Shown here in pieces: positions 25,507 through 36,460 of a stretch of DNA of 64,000 bases. The number at the start of each line of letters is the position of its first letter. Position 1 is the stretch's first letter. A program made the position numbers and the translations under genes. The notes under the pieces were generated by a model. It saw only the letters and a list, made by a program, of their open reading frames with translations. It was not told where the DNA came from and did no database searches. This stretch comes from Wuchereria bancrofti (lineage: Eukaryota; Nematoda; Chromadorea; Rhabditida; Onchocercidae), in contig SSBO01000008.1 in assembly GCA_005281725.1 (NCBI GenBank), forward strand, positions 4,445,964-4,509,963. Reading direction: 5' to 3'.

Positions 25507-26274
25507 TCACACAGGCATTGGTCGAGCACGGAACTGAACTTTTTTACGAATCACAGCGGTAATTTGTGCAATTCCTTGGTTTTCAGCATCTCGTGCAAGT
25601 ACAATCAGCGGATTTTGAAGTTTCACCTCTTTCCCTTCCATAATGTGATGGCCAATATGAAGTAAAGCCTGGAAAAGAAAAATATTCAACTGCTTACTTT
25701 ATTTTACTTAAGTTTAAATTGTTAAGCTATTAAGTGTTTAAGTCATGAGTGTAACTTAATGTTCCATTATAGCTTTTTTTTCAAAGATACAAAAGCTGGT
25801 AGTGATGGTACAAAACTTAATACAACTTTGAATGTAAATTCCCTAACTTATACTCTTGAATTTATTTATTTGAAAAAAAAAGAACACTTTTTTGTTTTCC
25901 CATTTTAAGCTACCAATTCGTTGTCCTGCAAGTATACCAGCTGACTCTAAGGTCCCCTGTAATTCAATCATTGCCCATTCCGCAATACCATCTCTGAAAA
26001 TGAAACTTCTATTCTTATTCCATTTAACTTTTATTTGTTTATTTTATTATAATTACTTTAGTCTTGTAACGTATAAAGCTAGCAATACATACGTTGGTTA
26101 GCATATTTTAAACAAACAAAAATTCAATCATATATAAATTCGCGTTTTCAAAAAAAACCGTATTTTAGCTAACGGTACGTAAGATAAATGTTACTATTAT
26201 ATTCTCATATTTTCAAAAGAAAAATTGAAAATAAATAATTGAACGTACTCCCGCCGAATCAACTTTATCTGCAT
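25507..26274 (-). CDS. ctf8: Chromosome transmission fidelity protein 8 (CTF8) homologue
   Basis: Three exons join to a 97-aa protein: 26249-26274 (8 codons plus 2 nt, MQIKLIRR), 25888-25993, and 25507-25668 ending in TGA. Known role: Ctf8 joins Ctf18 and Dcc1 in an alternative clamp loader (CTF18-RFC) needed for sister-chromatid cohesion and fork stability. The diagnostic blocks are all present: EWAMIELQGTLE near the N-terminus, GQRIGSLKW in the middle, and ALLHIGHHIMEGKEVKLQNP followed by the basic C-terminus. Length matches the small animal Ctf8 proteins. The donor of exon 2 (AAAAAA|GTGTTC) was chosen because it restores both phase and the conserved GxxIGxL...xIGHHI spacing. It is convergent with the EDC4 gene. 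Confidence 0.88.
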
Positions 26275-26336
26275 GTTTTGATGTTCTTCCTAATATGATC
26301 ACGTAGAAATTGATACTATACTCGCGTAAAATATCA

Positions 26337-26350
26337 CTGAAAAAAAAAAA
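26337..26350 (-). other. Probable trans-splice acceptor of CTF8
   Basis: On the minus strand a run of T ending TTTTTTTTTTTCAG precedes TGATATTTTACGCG, about 60 nt upstream of the ATG. There is no coding sequence between it and the start, so it fits a spliced-leader acceptor or the end of a 5'UTR intron. Confidence 0.4.
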
Positions 26351-29300
26351 TGATTTTGTGACTAATAATAACAAAAGACATCAATCAACATTCATTTTTC
26401 TGACAATTATAATCAAAAATATATCGTAAAATGAATATTTATCAATTTATTACTTCAATAGTTTCACCGAATTCTACTTTACTAACAGTAAGCGAAGAAA
26501 TAAAATAAAGATTTTCCCAACTTAATATTCACATTACGATATGAGAAAGTATAGTAAAAATATAGAAAGTATAGTAAAAAAAAGTAAAGATCATTTTTTG
26601 AACACATAAAAACAACTATTTATTCTCGTTATAAAGCATAAAAATATGCTCCCCATGCGCTAAAACGAATTATCCGTCTAGAATAAACCGAATTTCTGGG
26701 ACTGAAATACCAACCGTTAATCCTTAAATTATTCTATAGAAAAATTCATAGCCTATTCTCTGTCCTTTTTACGAACATTTAACACTACTATTGCAAATTT
26801 CAAGAGATAACTAATACAATCGGTAATCATTGCCAGAATTAAATCATTGGAAATTTTAATAGCTTTCAACACTGATATCCGATGTGAAATTCGATAATTC
26901 AATCGACTGAATATCAACTAGGATATTTCGACCATTAATGGAATTCGGGTATTTTGATCTTCGCTAATTTGTTCAGGGAAATTTTGTATACATAAGAAGT
27001 AAACAAAATAAAGCCAACCAAACTAATAATTATCTTAATATAAATAAAGCAACAGTCATCATCATGAATGGAATGTATTAAATATCAGATGGACAAATTC
27101 AAATCATGTCGCCCAATTCTTTGTCACACTAATAACTTTGTTATATGATGAAAATACTACAAACTCTCAATGCAACATTCATTTTAATGAAACAACTTCT
27201 TTTCTCTTATTTAAACAATTTTCGCAATTTTATGATATTTGTTTCAAAGACAGAAAAAAACAAAACCTGCACAATTTTCGAAAAATTCCGAAATTTCATT
27301 TAAAATAGCACTGGAGCAAAGATTGCAAAACATAGCTGTACTCAATGAAGAAAATAGACAAGAAATTAAGATGAATTAATCGGATTAATTTTTTACAGCA
27401 TTTAACAATTCGTAATACATACTAGGAAATAGATATCATATAAAACAACGTCTTTAGAACGTAAAAAGAAAATGAAAAACACATTAAGAACATAAGACAG
27501 ATACAACTTACAATTGTTTTCATTAAATTAATTCATTAAATTTCACTAATGAAAATAATAAACAAGCTATAATAAACAAAGTAAGAAATAAAAAAGTTAT
27601 TTTCTTGATTTACAACTGATGTAAATCTTCTTTACAGGTCGGTCAAACAACTGGTATATATTCTCAAGCCCGGAATAATCAACTTTCTGCACAACCTATC
27701 GAAAATTTGTATAGTTAAATATGATCTAAATATAATAAAATAAGGAAACAAAGTACAAGCACCGTATATTGAAGCCAAAAAAAAAAGTGACAATAGAAAA
27801 ATGCAGGAAGCTCCAAAATCGCTTTGCGTTCAGATATAATTTAAAATATAGTAATTCAAAATTTTAAAGAGCTCATATATCAGAGCTTCCATAATTTAAA
27901 ACAAAGCAAAAAGAAAGGTAAAAAAAAAAAATGAAAATAGAGGCATCAGAAACAACTACGCTACTAAGATGCCAAAATCCATCACGTTTTTGTGCTAATT
28001 AATAAGAATAGTCCGGGAAAATATTTGTCAAAACACAGATATCAAAGCTAAACCTTAATATTGTGGCATCTCCAACATCAGCAACAATGATAAGCAACAT
28101 CACTTATTTTAATTATTATTGCCACAAAAATCAGGGAAATCAGAGTAGAGAATTCGAGTCCTAATGCAACCTCGCCTATTGATCAAAAAAAAAAAAAATA
28201 CGGATGTCTGTTCAGATAGCTACCAGATAGCAGCGACCTGATGACAGTATTCGAAATCTTTGTATCTTGTTTTCAAAAGAGGGAGAAAAAAAAGCTCAAA
28301 AAATTTTTTATTGTTTTTGAAAAATATTGAAGGCAAAATTTAAAAAAAAGGAAAAAAAACAGCCGAGGTGTCTCGATGCCTAATAATAGAAATAAGATTG
28401 TATTGAGAAAATAAAACTCCACTCTTTCAGGCAATAGAGAAATCCACAAAATAACGATTTTCTTTTTGAGGTAACAGACTCATATCATTAAATGTTAATA
28501 AATACGACTTCAATATAATAAAGAGATGTATCAATATTAGTTCCTGAATTTAATACATCTATCATAATAAGTGTAGAATGTTCTGCATTACCATTGTTTA
28601 AAAGTATCATATCCTAACACTTTCAGAAAATTTCCCATTATATGTTTCATTGCTCTCAGATTGTATTTATAAATAAAAATTATCGATTTATTAGAAACGA
28701 AACTGTAAAATTTTTAGCGATCTCAAGAATTTTTAAAAACTTATAAGTAATCTTGGAATTAGTGAAAGTGTGTAAAAGTTCAAAATGACAGAATAGTATA
28801 GGAGTTCCAAATGCAATCCAAAAAGGCAGAAAAAGAATAAAGTCTTATGATTAAACCGAAGAAACCCGCTACAAGCTTTATAAATTGAGATTACTAACGA
28901 AATGTAATAAGGCATGAAATTATTCATGCACTTTATATTGGAAAAACATAAAGTTAAAGATGTGGAAATAAAGGAAGTTCTCTTGATCATTTTGCAAGTA
29001 TCACGGGAGAGATTTGTGCTGAGCAACATCCTACAATGCACTTCACTGATTTCGCATACCATTTTTCCATTTCTGGAAAGGAAAAGCAACTGAACAAATT
29101 AGTTCAAAAATGAGTAAATTACAATTATCATTCAAGCATTCAATGTAGGCTATCTTCGAGTGGCAAGATGATACGATGATTATGGTCTATATGCAATTCC
29201 TGAAAAGACTTATGAAAGAAATCATCAAACGGTTCTATCTGATCACTAGGATTGCTGATAGAGCGATGTTAGGCTTTCGAAGTTACATTTATGATTTGTT

Positions 29301-29577
29301 CCCACTATGTCGAATATGGTGTCCAATCGCTGTTACTCTGCATAAATGTGGATTTGAACTTTGTGTGAGAGAGAACAAGACTGCAGTTAATTCTACAGTG
29401 ACAATAAAAAGTGAACATAAAGATATTGAAAAATACTGAAAACATGCATGAGATATTTCTGTTTTCATGTTTTCCTAAGGATTTCGAAAAAATTTTAGTT
29501 CGGTAAAATTTTTCCTAAAAATTAAATAAGCCAGATATCCAAATAAATAAGAAAGCAGAAGATAACTTACAGGTATG
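26351..29577. other. 3.2-kb AT-rich gap with orphan exon-like segments
   Basis: It lies between CTF8 and the 3' end of the Pro-rich gene, both on minus. No complete gene was recognised. Two minus-strand segments look exon-like: 27523-27696 (57 open codons after an acceptor ATAG, with an internal GTAAAG donor option at 27636) and a 27-codon ORF at 28987-29070 directly after a TTTCCAG acceptor. A short direct repeat of GAAAGTATAGTAAAAA occurs at about 26545-26580. Open frames at 28733-29089 (minus) and 29176-29439 (plus) have no splice or homology support. Confidence 0.5.
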
Positions 29578-32500
29578 CTATCGTAGAAATGGTGGTCGAG
29601 GCGGGCGTATACTCGGCAGAGTAGGTCTAAGTGGAAAAGGCTGCCGTCTTGCAAAGAAAGGTGGCGTAATCCGTGGTCTCAACGGCGGAACTGCCAGTGA
29701 GGGAAAAGGTGAACAAGATGCTAATCCAGACGGTCTGAAAGGTGGTCTTACCCGAACCCCTCCCGATAGTAATCCCGAGAGTTGTGACGATCCCGGTAGT
29801 CCTCTGGGTAACCTATTAAGAGGCATTCGATTCTGGACTGGCGGAGGAACTGGGGGACGAGGTCGTACCATTGGTGTCCCTGCACGTAGTGGCAATGCCG
29901 TTGAGTTTGCAGATGCCTAAAAGATAATACGAACCTTTCCCATATTAATAATAAATGAGAAATCACTATTAATTTGAAATTAAGCCCGAGTACTTAAAAT
30001 CTTATAGCTCGCCCAATTTTTGAAAGGGCTGTTGCTGAGTCTGGCAAAAAACATGAAGCACATAAATCAAGCACGGATAAACAGCATTTCGAATATAAAG
30101 GACAGACAATACAGTCCAGCCTTCACCAATTTTAATTAATTCTTCCGATTTTTTCAATAATGGTATTATGTACCGCACAATATAAACAAATACAATAAAT
30201 ATATGAACCTTTATCGGTTGATCAAAAAACATCATCCGTGAAGCATTCGTTGACTGAGAGGATGATGATGGCGGCTGGTGTAGTATTGTTTTTTTCGCCT
30301 TTTCGGATACAGATGGACCAGGTTCATGGGACCAGCGAGCATCCATATTTGCCGGTGGCCAACAAAAATCAACCTCCCGATCGCCATCGCTAGTTTCAGG
30401 TACTGAAGTGGGATTATTGGAAGCGACACCGCCAGTAGCGCTATCACCGCTCTGTGGAATGGATAAAGCAGAAAGCAATGTTTTGATAACATTTTGACTA
30501 GATGGCACTGAAACTGGCTCATCAGATGATTTCGAGCTGCCAAAATTCCCTGATGTGCTATTGATAGCCCCTCCAGATAGTGATAAATCAGAATTGTAGC
30601 CCGACGCTAAAGCTGCGTTAATCGGAACAGATTCTGTTTTCATAGCACCAGCACCAGATGAAAGAAACCGCGACGAGCTTGTCTCACCACCATTGAATGC
30701 TGCATTGTTTGTAGGTAGAGATTCCAGGGAAGCTTGCATCTGAAGAGGTGGTAGACATGAATAACTAGTGGAGAAAGATTTTTCGTCCGGCTGTAATTGC
30801 TGGTGTTGTGTACCGAAAGTACCAGTACCAGAAGTACTATCTGCCGAGGTTCCTGGATTTTGATGTTTTTGATGATGATGCTGTTGTAGTGGTGGTGGAG
30901 AATAATTTGTAGTCCTATACTGCGAGCGATACGGATTTTGTGATGTTCTTAATTCGGAGAAATTGCAATTGCTGCTTGCAGTTGAATAGGTACCAGTTCC
31001 GGTCTGATGCGACCCGCAGCCGAACGATGCATTTGACACTATCAACGGTTTTGGAGGCTGCTGGTGTAATTGCTGTTGCAAGGACGTTGCTGTTGTCAAC
31101 GATCCACTGGCTGTGGTGGCTGTGGAGGAAGTAGTAGGCACCGAATATGATGATATCGAAGTACTAGAGATATTGTAATTTGTTGCACTGGCATAAGGAT
31201 GTAGGACTGTTGGTGGTAGCATAACAGCTGGGTGATTATTCGATTTTAATATTGGGCTGTTATTATTATTAACATTCGCTGAGCTATAGTGACTGTTGTG
31301 CGCAAGCGTCGCTGATGGATAGTGATTGCCAGCTGCAAAGGTGGCTGTGGTTGGTGGTAATTGCTCAGAAGATGGGCCAGGATACAATGCAAATGCTGGG
31401 GTTTGATTTGTATACGGTGCAGCGGCAGAAGCAGTAGGAGTCGCAGTAACATGGGATAGTGTTGTGGAAATATTCTGGAATGCACTCATTATTCCTGAAA
31501 CTTGAAAAACTATCAAACAGAAAAACAAGAAAAAGAAATTACGCTATTTAACAGAAATTACATCGAAAAAAAAGTTGAAAAGAAGCGAAAAATGTCTCGT
31601 GAGAAAAAACCGAACCTGAAGGTTGCGCTGTTGCATGTGACGGAAGATTTAAAGATGGCACTGTTGGTACCGTTAATGATGATGATGCAACAAGATTAGC
31701 GGCATATGGTACACCACCGAAAATAACAGATGCAGCAGCAGTAGATGATGTTTGAGGGCCAGCAACCGTAGAAGAGTTAATATTTTGATCAACAGTAAGC
31801 TGGTGAGGTGGAGGTGGAGGAAAATACGAATATAGAGATGGAGCATTTCCTGTTGTTGACGTGCTGACAAGAACCTGAGAGGCATTAGCAGGATGCAACA
31901 TAACCAAGGGTGGAGGTGGTGGAGGTGTTGGCAAAACTGCAGGTGCCATCACTACGGGAGCAGTAGAAAGGCCAACGGGTAAAGCTGGAACCATGTTTGG
32001 TGATGGTGGTGTCAGAGGTGCAGGTGGTGGAGGAGGCAGCAAGACACCATTCCCACTAACACTTTTATTACTTTCCAGATCCATTTCTACTGGATACATG
32101 TGGATATCTTCTTTGGAAGCTGTCTGATTTTGCCTGAAATCGTAAATAAAATAATAGCAGTTACTAACAAGCTTGATAAATAGGATGCTTAAATCTTTAG
32201 AACAGGGATACAGGTAAAGATGTACCCGTCTTGCTGATCATCGTTCTTCTTGCCAACCTTTAGCAATGCATCTTTCAGTGTTTCAAGTAAGACTTTGTGA
32301 TCGACCTAAATGAATAAACTAATTCACATCCTCTGCAACATTCTGTCAATTCAAGACAATTTTTGATGTAACTTTAAAGCAAAATTATACCAGTATTTTC
32401 TGCAAACTTCAAAAAATATTTGTATTAAAGTCAGGTAGAAGTTTCTATTAACTAAAACTGTAGATGACCCAAGTTCTCGTGGCATATCTACAATTTTAGT

Positions 32501-35500
32501 CTTCCACAACAATCTAAAGTAAACAAGAAATTAGGAATCCATTAAATTTTCGAACCTGTTTCATCGCTTTCTGTAACTCTTCGCCCAAACATTCTGCCAG
32601 CTGATTATGCGGAAGTTTCGTAAGTTCTGCCATTTCAGCTATCAAATCAGGCGTTTCCTCCATTTTTGGTTTACTACCCTGAAAACCAAAACTTATTAAT
32701 CCACATTTCTTAATATTGCTGAATAAAATGTACAAGACCAATTTCAATTCAACTCTTATATCAAAAGAAGTTCAGCTAATTTTTTACAACAAAGATGGTA
32801 ACTGCTAGAGAAAACAAGCTTTACCTCTCCTGATAAAACAAGAGTTTCATCAACAGGAGGAGGAGGCGGAGGACTGGAAGGTGAAGCCGAACCAACACCT
32901 CGTGAAGAAAGCACTGATGAATTAGCGTCATGCCCTGGTGAACCAGGTGGCGTTTTTGGCCCCCGTCTTTCCTCATTTGCAACACCAACAGGTGGCGGTT
33001 CACATATAATTGGAAAATCATCCACTTTACTATTTGACTAGAAAAAAATTTTTAAGTCTTCAATGTAATTTCAAACTTATGATTAAGCACAAGATTCCAA
33101 GCTTCAAAATAAGGGAGTAAATAGCTTCAGCTTAATAATTTGTAGAGAATAGATGGTGAAAATTGTGACTGTTCAATACTCAAAATGATATATGAGAAAT
33201 GCTGTAAAAACAAATGCATTCTATAAGTACGGTAAAGAATATGATCGAAAGCTAACATTTTTGCGATTTCTGGATGGCAAATTATCTTTAGGATCAAATG
33301 GTAAGAAACCAAGAACAACATGAGAATCCACACGGCCCGTAAGCATTTTATGTCCAAGTAAACGCTCCATTAATCCCTCCCTTTGCATGAATGCATAGCA
33401 TGACGAGTCATCATTCTGATGACGTTCCAAATCTTCACGTGTAAGCCCAGAAGTACTTCGTTTGGGTGGACTACTAATGACATTAGCCGCCATACCACTT
33501 GGGCCTGCTTCATCGACATCATCTTGAGCTTAAAGATTCGTCAGCATTATCTTAAACTTAAAGAAATATTGGACAAACCACCCTTACTAAAAAAATTTCA
33601 ATTCGAAGATCCATGATAGCTAGATTAAAAAAGGAGATCACGCTCGGTATAAAACTTTTATTCGTGACAACTACTACAGAAGCTATAAAAATTTGTAGTC
33701 TACAATATAAGTCAATCGAAGTTATTTAGATATTACAAAAATATAAACAGCCTTACGTGTATCTTTCTTCCGCTCTTTCGGAGGGTTTACCATAGAATCT
33801 AAGATTCGATCAAAAAGTTCTCCAGGTTTCGATTTCCTTGAATGCGTGGAGGTTTGCTGGTGGTCCTGTGTAGTTCTGAAATAATAACGGAAATTTTTCG
33901 AAAAAATATGGCAAGTATGACGCCACATAATTGCTGGAAGAAAAAATTGTTTAAAATTGATAACTAAACTTTTCATTTTGATTTTAATCAAGTTGAATAA
34001 GTTTATTAAAACTAAAACTACATGGTGATTTTATCCATAGCAATGGATACTTTCAATACAAACCGCATATTAGTATTAGTAAACCATTTAGTTTATTTCA
34101 ACTGAATCAGAACTTCACTAACTTCTTCTTGGTGGGCGGCACGATGCGACTAGAAAATGCTGAATCGTTCTTGCGAAGCGAAGATGTCGAAGCAAGTGGA
34201 GAACGTGAATCTGACTGACCTCCCAAACGAAGTCGTTTTGTCTAAATAAACGGATGATAAATTTGATGATAGAATTTAGCATTCATTTCAAATTATTTTA
34301 TTAAAACGAGACATTTTGGAACAGGATGAAACAAAGTAACCCTTGGATTGGATTCTTTAACATTCTGGCTTCCAAACCAAAGGCCAAGAAGACAGTGCAA
34401 ATTAAAATTTGTTGAAGCAAGCTGGAAAACCACAAACCATTCTCTCCTAAATTTATGATGAAAAAAAAAACAGATTTTTGCCACCACGTTCAGCTAAATT
34501 TGCAATTACTGAAAACACATTTAACCTACCTTGCTGGTTCCTTTTTTAGGCCCTTTTTGACCATACATATCAGCCTTAGACTAGATTTCTTTGCCTAATA
34601 AGTTGCTAAACAATTCAGAAACTTGTTTAATTTGCACATTTTTCCATATTAATGCACCAGTGCAAGAGTTCGAAATAAGACCACACACTACGCTCACCTT
34701 ATCCGGTATACCGTCCGCTGCGCTATTTTCACCAGTTCTCCGCCTTGGAATTCGAAATGGACGTGTGAGTTCATTAGTGCCTATGTCCATTGTTAACAAT
34801 ACATCATAACCAACTTTAATTCCCTGAAATGTCAGAAACTAATCCTATACAAAGATAGCTTAGAAGAAAAAAAAATAAGACAAGAACAAATAGAATCCAG
34901 AATACTATTTATTTGAGAAGAAATAAAAATGAAGGCTGTAACTGGAAAGGTCAACACTCAATTCTAATTAGCACAAGAACAACCAAGACAAATCCCTCTA
35001 AAAACAAGACAAAACTTGATTATATTCCTACTTCGTGAAACTAAAACTGACCTTCAAACTTGGAAGAACAACACATGTAGAACTTAAGATCTCAAGTACA
35101 GAGCTGAATAAATCGCCCATTAACTAACTGGATTTGAAATCAAGGAAAACCTAGTCAAAATTAAAAAGAATCGGATTAAGCTCGGTCAAGATTAGGCAAA
35201 ATTTGGAATGAACTTCAGGTCTGATATAAGCAAAGATGAGTCAGCAAATAGTTCCACAACTGGCAACGTAAGTTATACTTAATCCTAAGACATTTACATA
35301 CATGATGTTTCCAAGAGCTGATAAGCTTAACATTTTGTAATTTGCCTCTTTCCATTTAGCATCTGACTCCACTAACTTTACTTTAAACATTAATACTTAC
35401 GCTTCATTTCCACCGTTAAGTGTTTTCAATCAAACATCAAAAATTTCGATTAGAACTTAAACTTCATCGAAATTAGATTCAAACAACAAGTTTCACTCGA

Positions 35501-35601
35501 CTTGTTGAAGTAATAAGCCAAAAAGAAGCCAAGGGGACAAAATTCCGTACCGAATAACTTACATCGGAAAAACTAAAGCGGCTATTTTCAATCGCGGCCA
35601 T
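29578..35601 (-). CDS. Unrecognised Pro/Ser/Thr-rich, probably nuclear protein (1094 aa)
   Basis: Twelve exons join in frame: 35563-35601, 34698-34823, 34530-34580, 34123-34241, 33757-33875, 33257-33528, 32825-33037, 32556-32678, 32226-32305, 31616-32133, 30209-31494, 29578-29916. All eleven junctions keep phase. Visible features: a basic N-terminal third with possible nuclear signals (TKRLRLGG, PPTKKK); GELFDRILDSMVNPPKERKK (about residues 133-152); a conserved-looking folded piece GLMERLLGHKMLTGRVDSHVVLGFLPFDP (exon 6); a short helical segment (TPDLIAEMAELTKLPHNQLAECLGEELQKA, exon 8, about 322-351); several poly-proline runs (exons 7 and 10); a 428-codon low-complexity Ser/Thr/Gln/Asn/Tyr-rich exon 11; and an Arg/Pro-rich tail. 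I do not recognise the family. The composition suggests a transcription or RNA-processing cofactor, but that is inference only. Exon 3 could start 6 nt later. The last exon's frame is the one demanded by phase. Confidence 0.7.
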
Positions 35602-35761
35602 GAGCGTTTATGAAAAATTTTTGGATCAACAGTACTCTTCGAACTTCCAATATGTTATTCTTTTCCTTTTATCTTGAATGTTTTTGCGACAGTTTGCTTT
35701 CAGAGTAAGCGCTGTAAGCAAAGAAATGCTTCGAATTCAATTAGTTAAAAAAAAGCTCACA

Positions 35762-35805
35762 TCACATATACCGTAAATTGCGTTCACATATACCGTAAAT
35801 TGCGT
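35762..35805. repeat. Perfect 22-bp tandem duplication
   Basis: Two identical 22-bp copies (35762-35783 and 35784-35805), each starting TCACATATACCGTAAA, lie about 160 bp upstream of the Pro-rich gene's start codon, in its putative promoter. Confidence 0.9.
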
Positions 35806-36360
35806 GTGGCGCAATGTAAGCATACGCAAAAATTTATCATTCGATTTATTTTTTTCACAGATTTGTTATCGTTTTTTTGATTCAGATTTAAATTCCTATG
35901 AAATTTAAACAAAATACATTGAAATTTTCCTTTTTTCTTGTAAAAAAAACAGAAAAGAAAGAGTTATCTATAAAATATATTATAATAATTAATCAGTTAA
36001 CTTTATTATTATTTTTAACAAACAATTTCATATATTTGTTTCATCAAAATATTTTTCGACTCATTTTGTAGGAGCTTATTAATTAATATATTCACTGGTT
36101 TATTTTAATGACATCGTTATGGACGTGCTTATTTAAACTGATTTATATAATTGTTATTAACTGTTCTTTGGTTTATTTTATATGTCTAATATGAATTTTC
36201 CTTGTTTCTTAATCTTATTTTCATAAATTTAATTGCAAATGTTTAGTTTATTTCGGGAAGACCTTATAATAAAAGAAAAAGTACAAAAGAAAAAAGTTCA
36301 ACTTATTAACATTTAAAATCACTTTGCCAATTTTGCTTGATACTTTTGAGACATTAAAGT

Positions 36361-36460
36361 GAACATTGTGCGACATTGCCGCGTCTACTACTAATCCAAC
36401 TCATATCGATGAACATTGTGCGACATTGCCGCGTCTACTACTAATCCAACTCATATCGAT
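36361..36460. repeat. Perfect 50-bp tandem duplication
   Basis: 36361-36410 and 36411-36460 are identical over all 50 bases, each starting GAACATTGTGCGACATTGCC and ending TCATATCGAT. The unit is clearly more GC-rich than its surroundings. Perfect identity points to a very recent event or an assembly artefact. Confidence 0.92.

Noticed and set aside
28733..29089. 118-codon minus-strand open frame
   Set aside because: Hydrophobic, low-information translation without homology; only the short frame next to the acceptor at about 29073 has any splice context.
29176..29439. 87-codon plus-strand open frame
   Set aside because: No acceptor or donor support and no recognisable family; probably chance.
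29748..29966. Alternative frame of the last exon of the Pro-rich gene
   Set aside because: Open for about 70 codons, but incompatible with the phase-0 junction from the preceding exon; kept only as a possible isoform.
30940..31134. Plus-strand open frame opposite the Pro-rich gene
   Set aside because: It is the antisense shadow of the long low-complexity exon 30209-31494.
31548..31610. Extension of the exon at 31616-32133 in the same frame
   Set aside because: A GTTCGG donor at 31615 and the phase of the next acceptor at 31495 show this part is intron.
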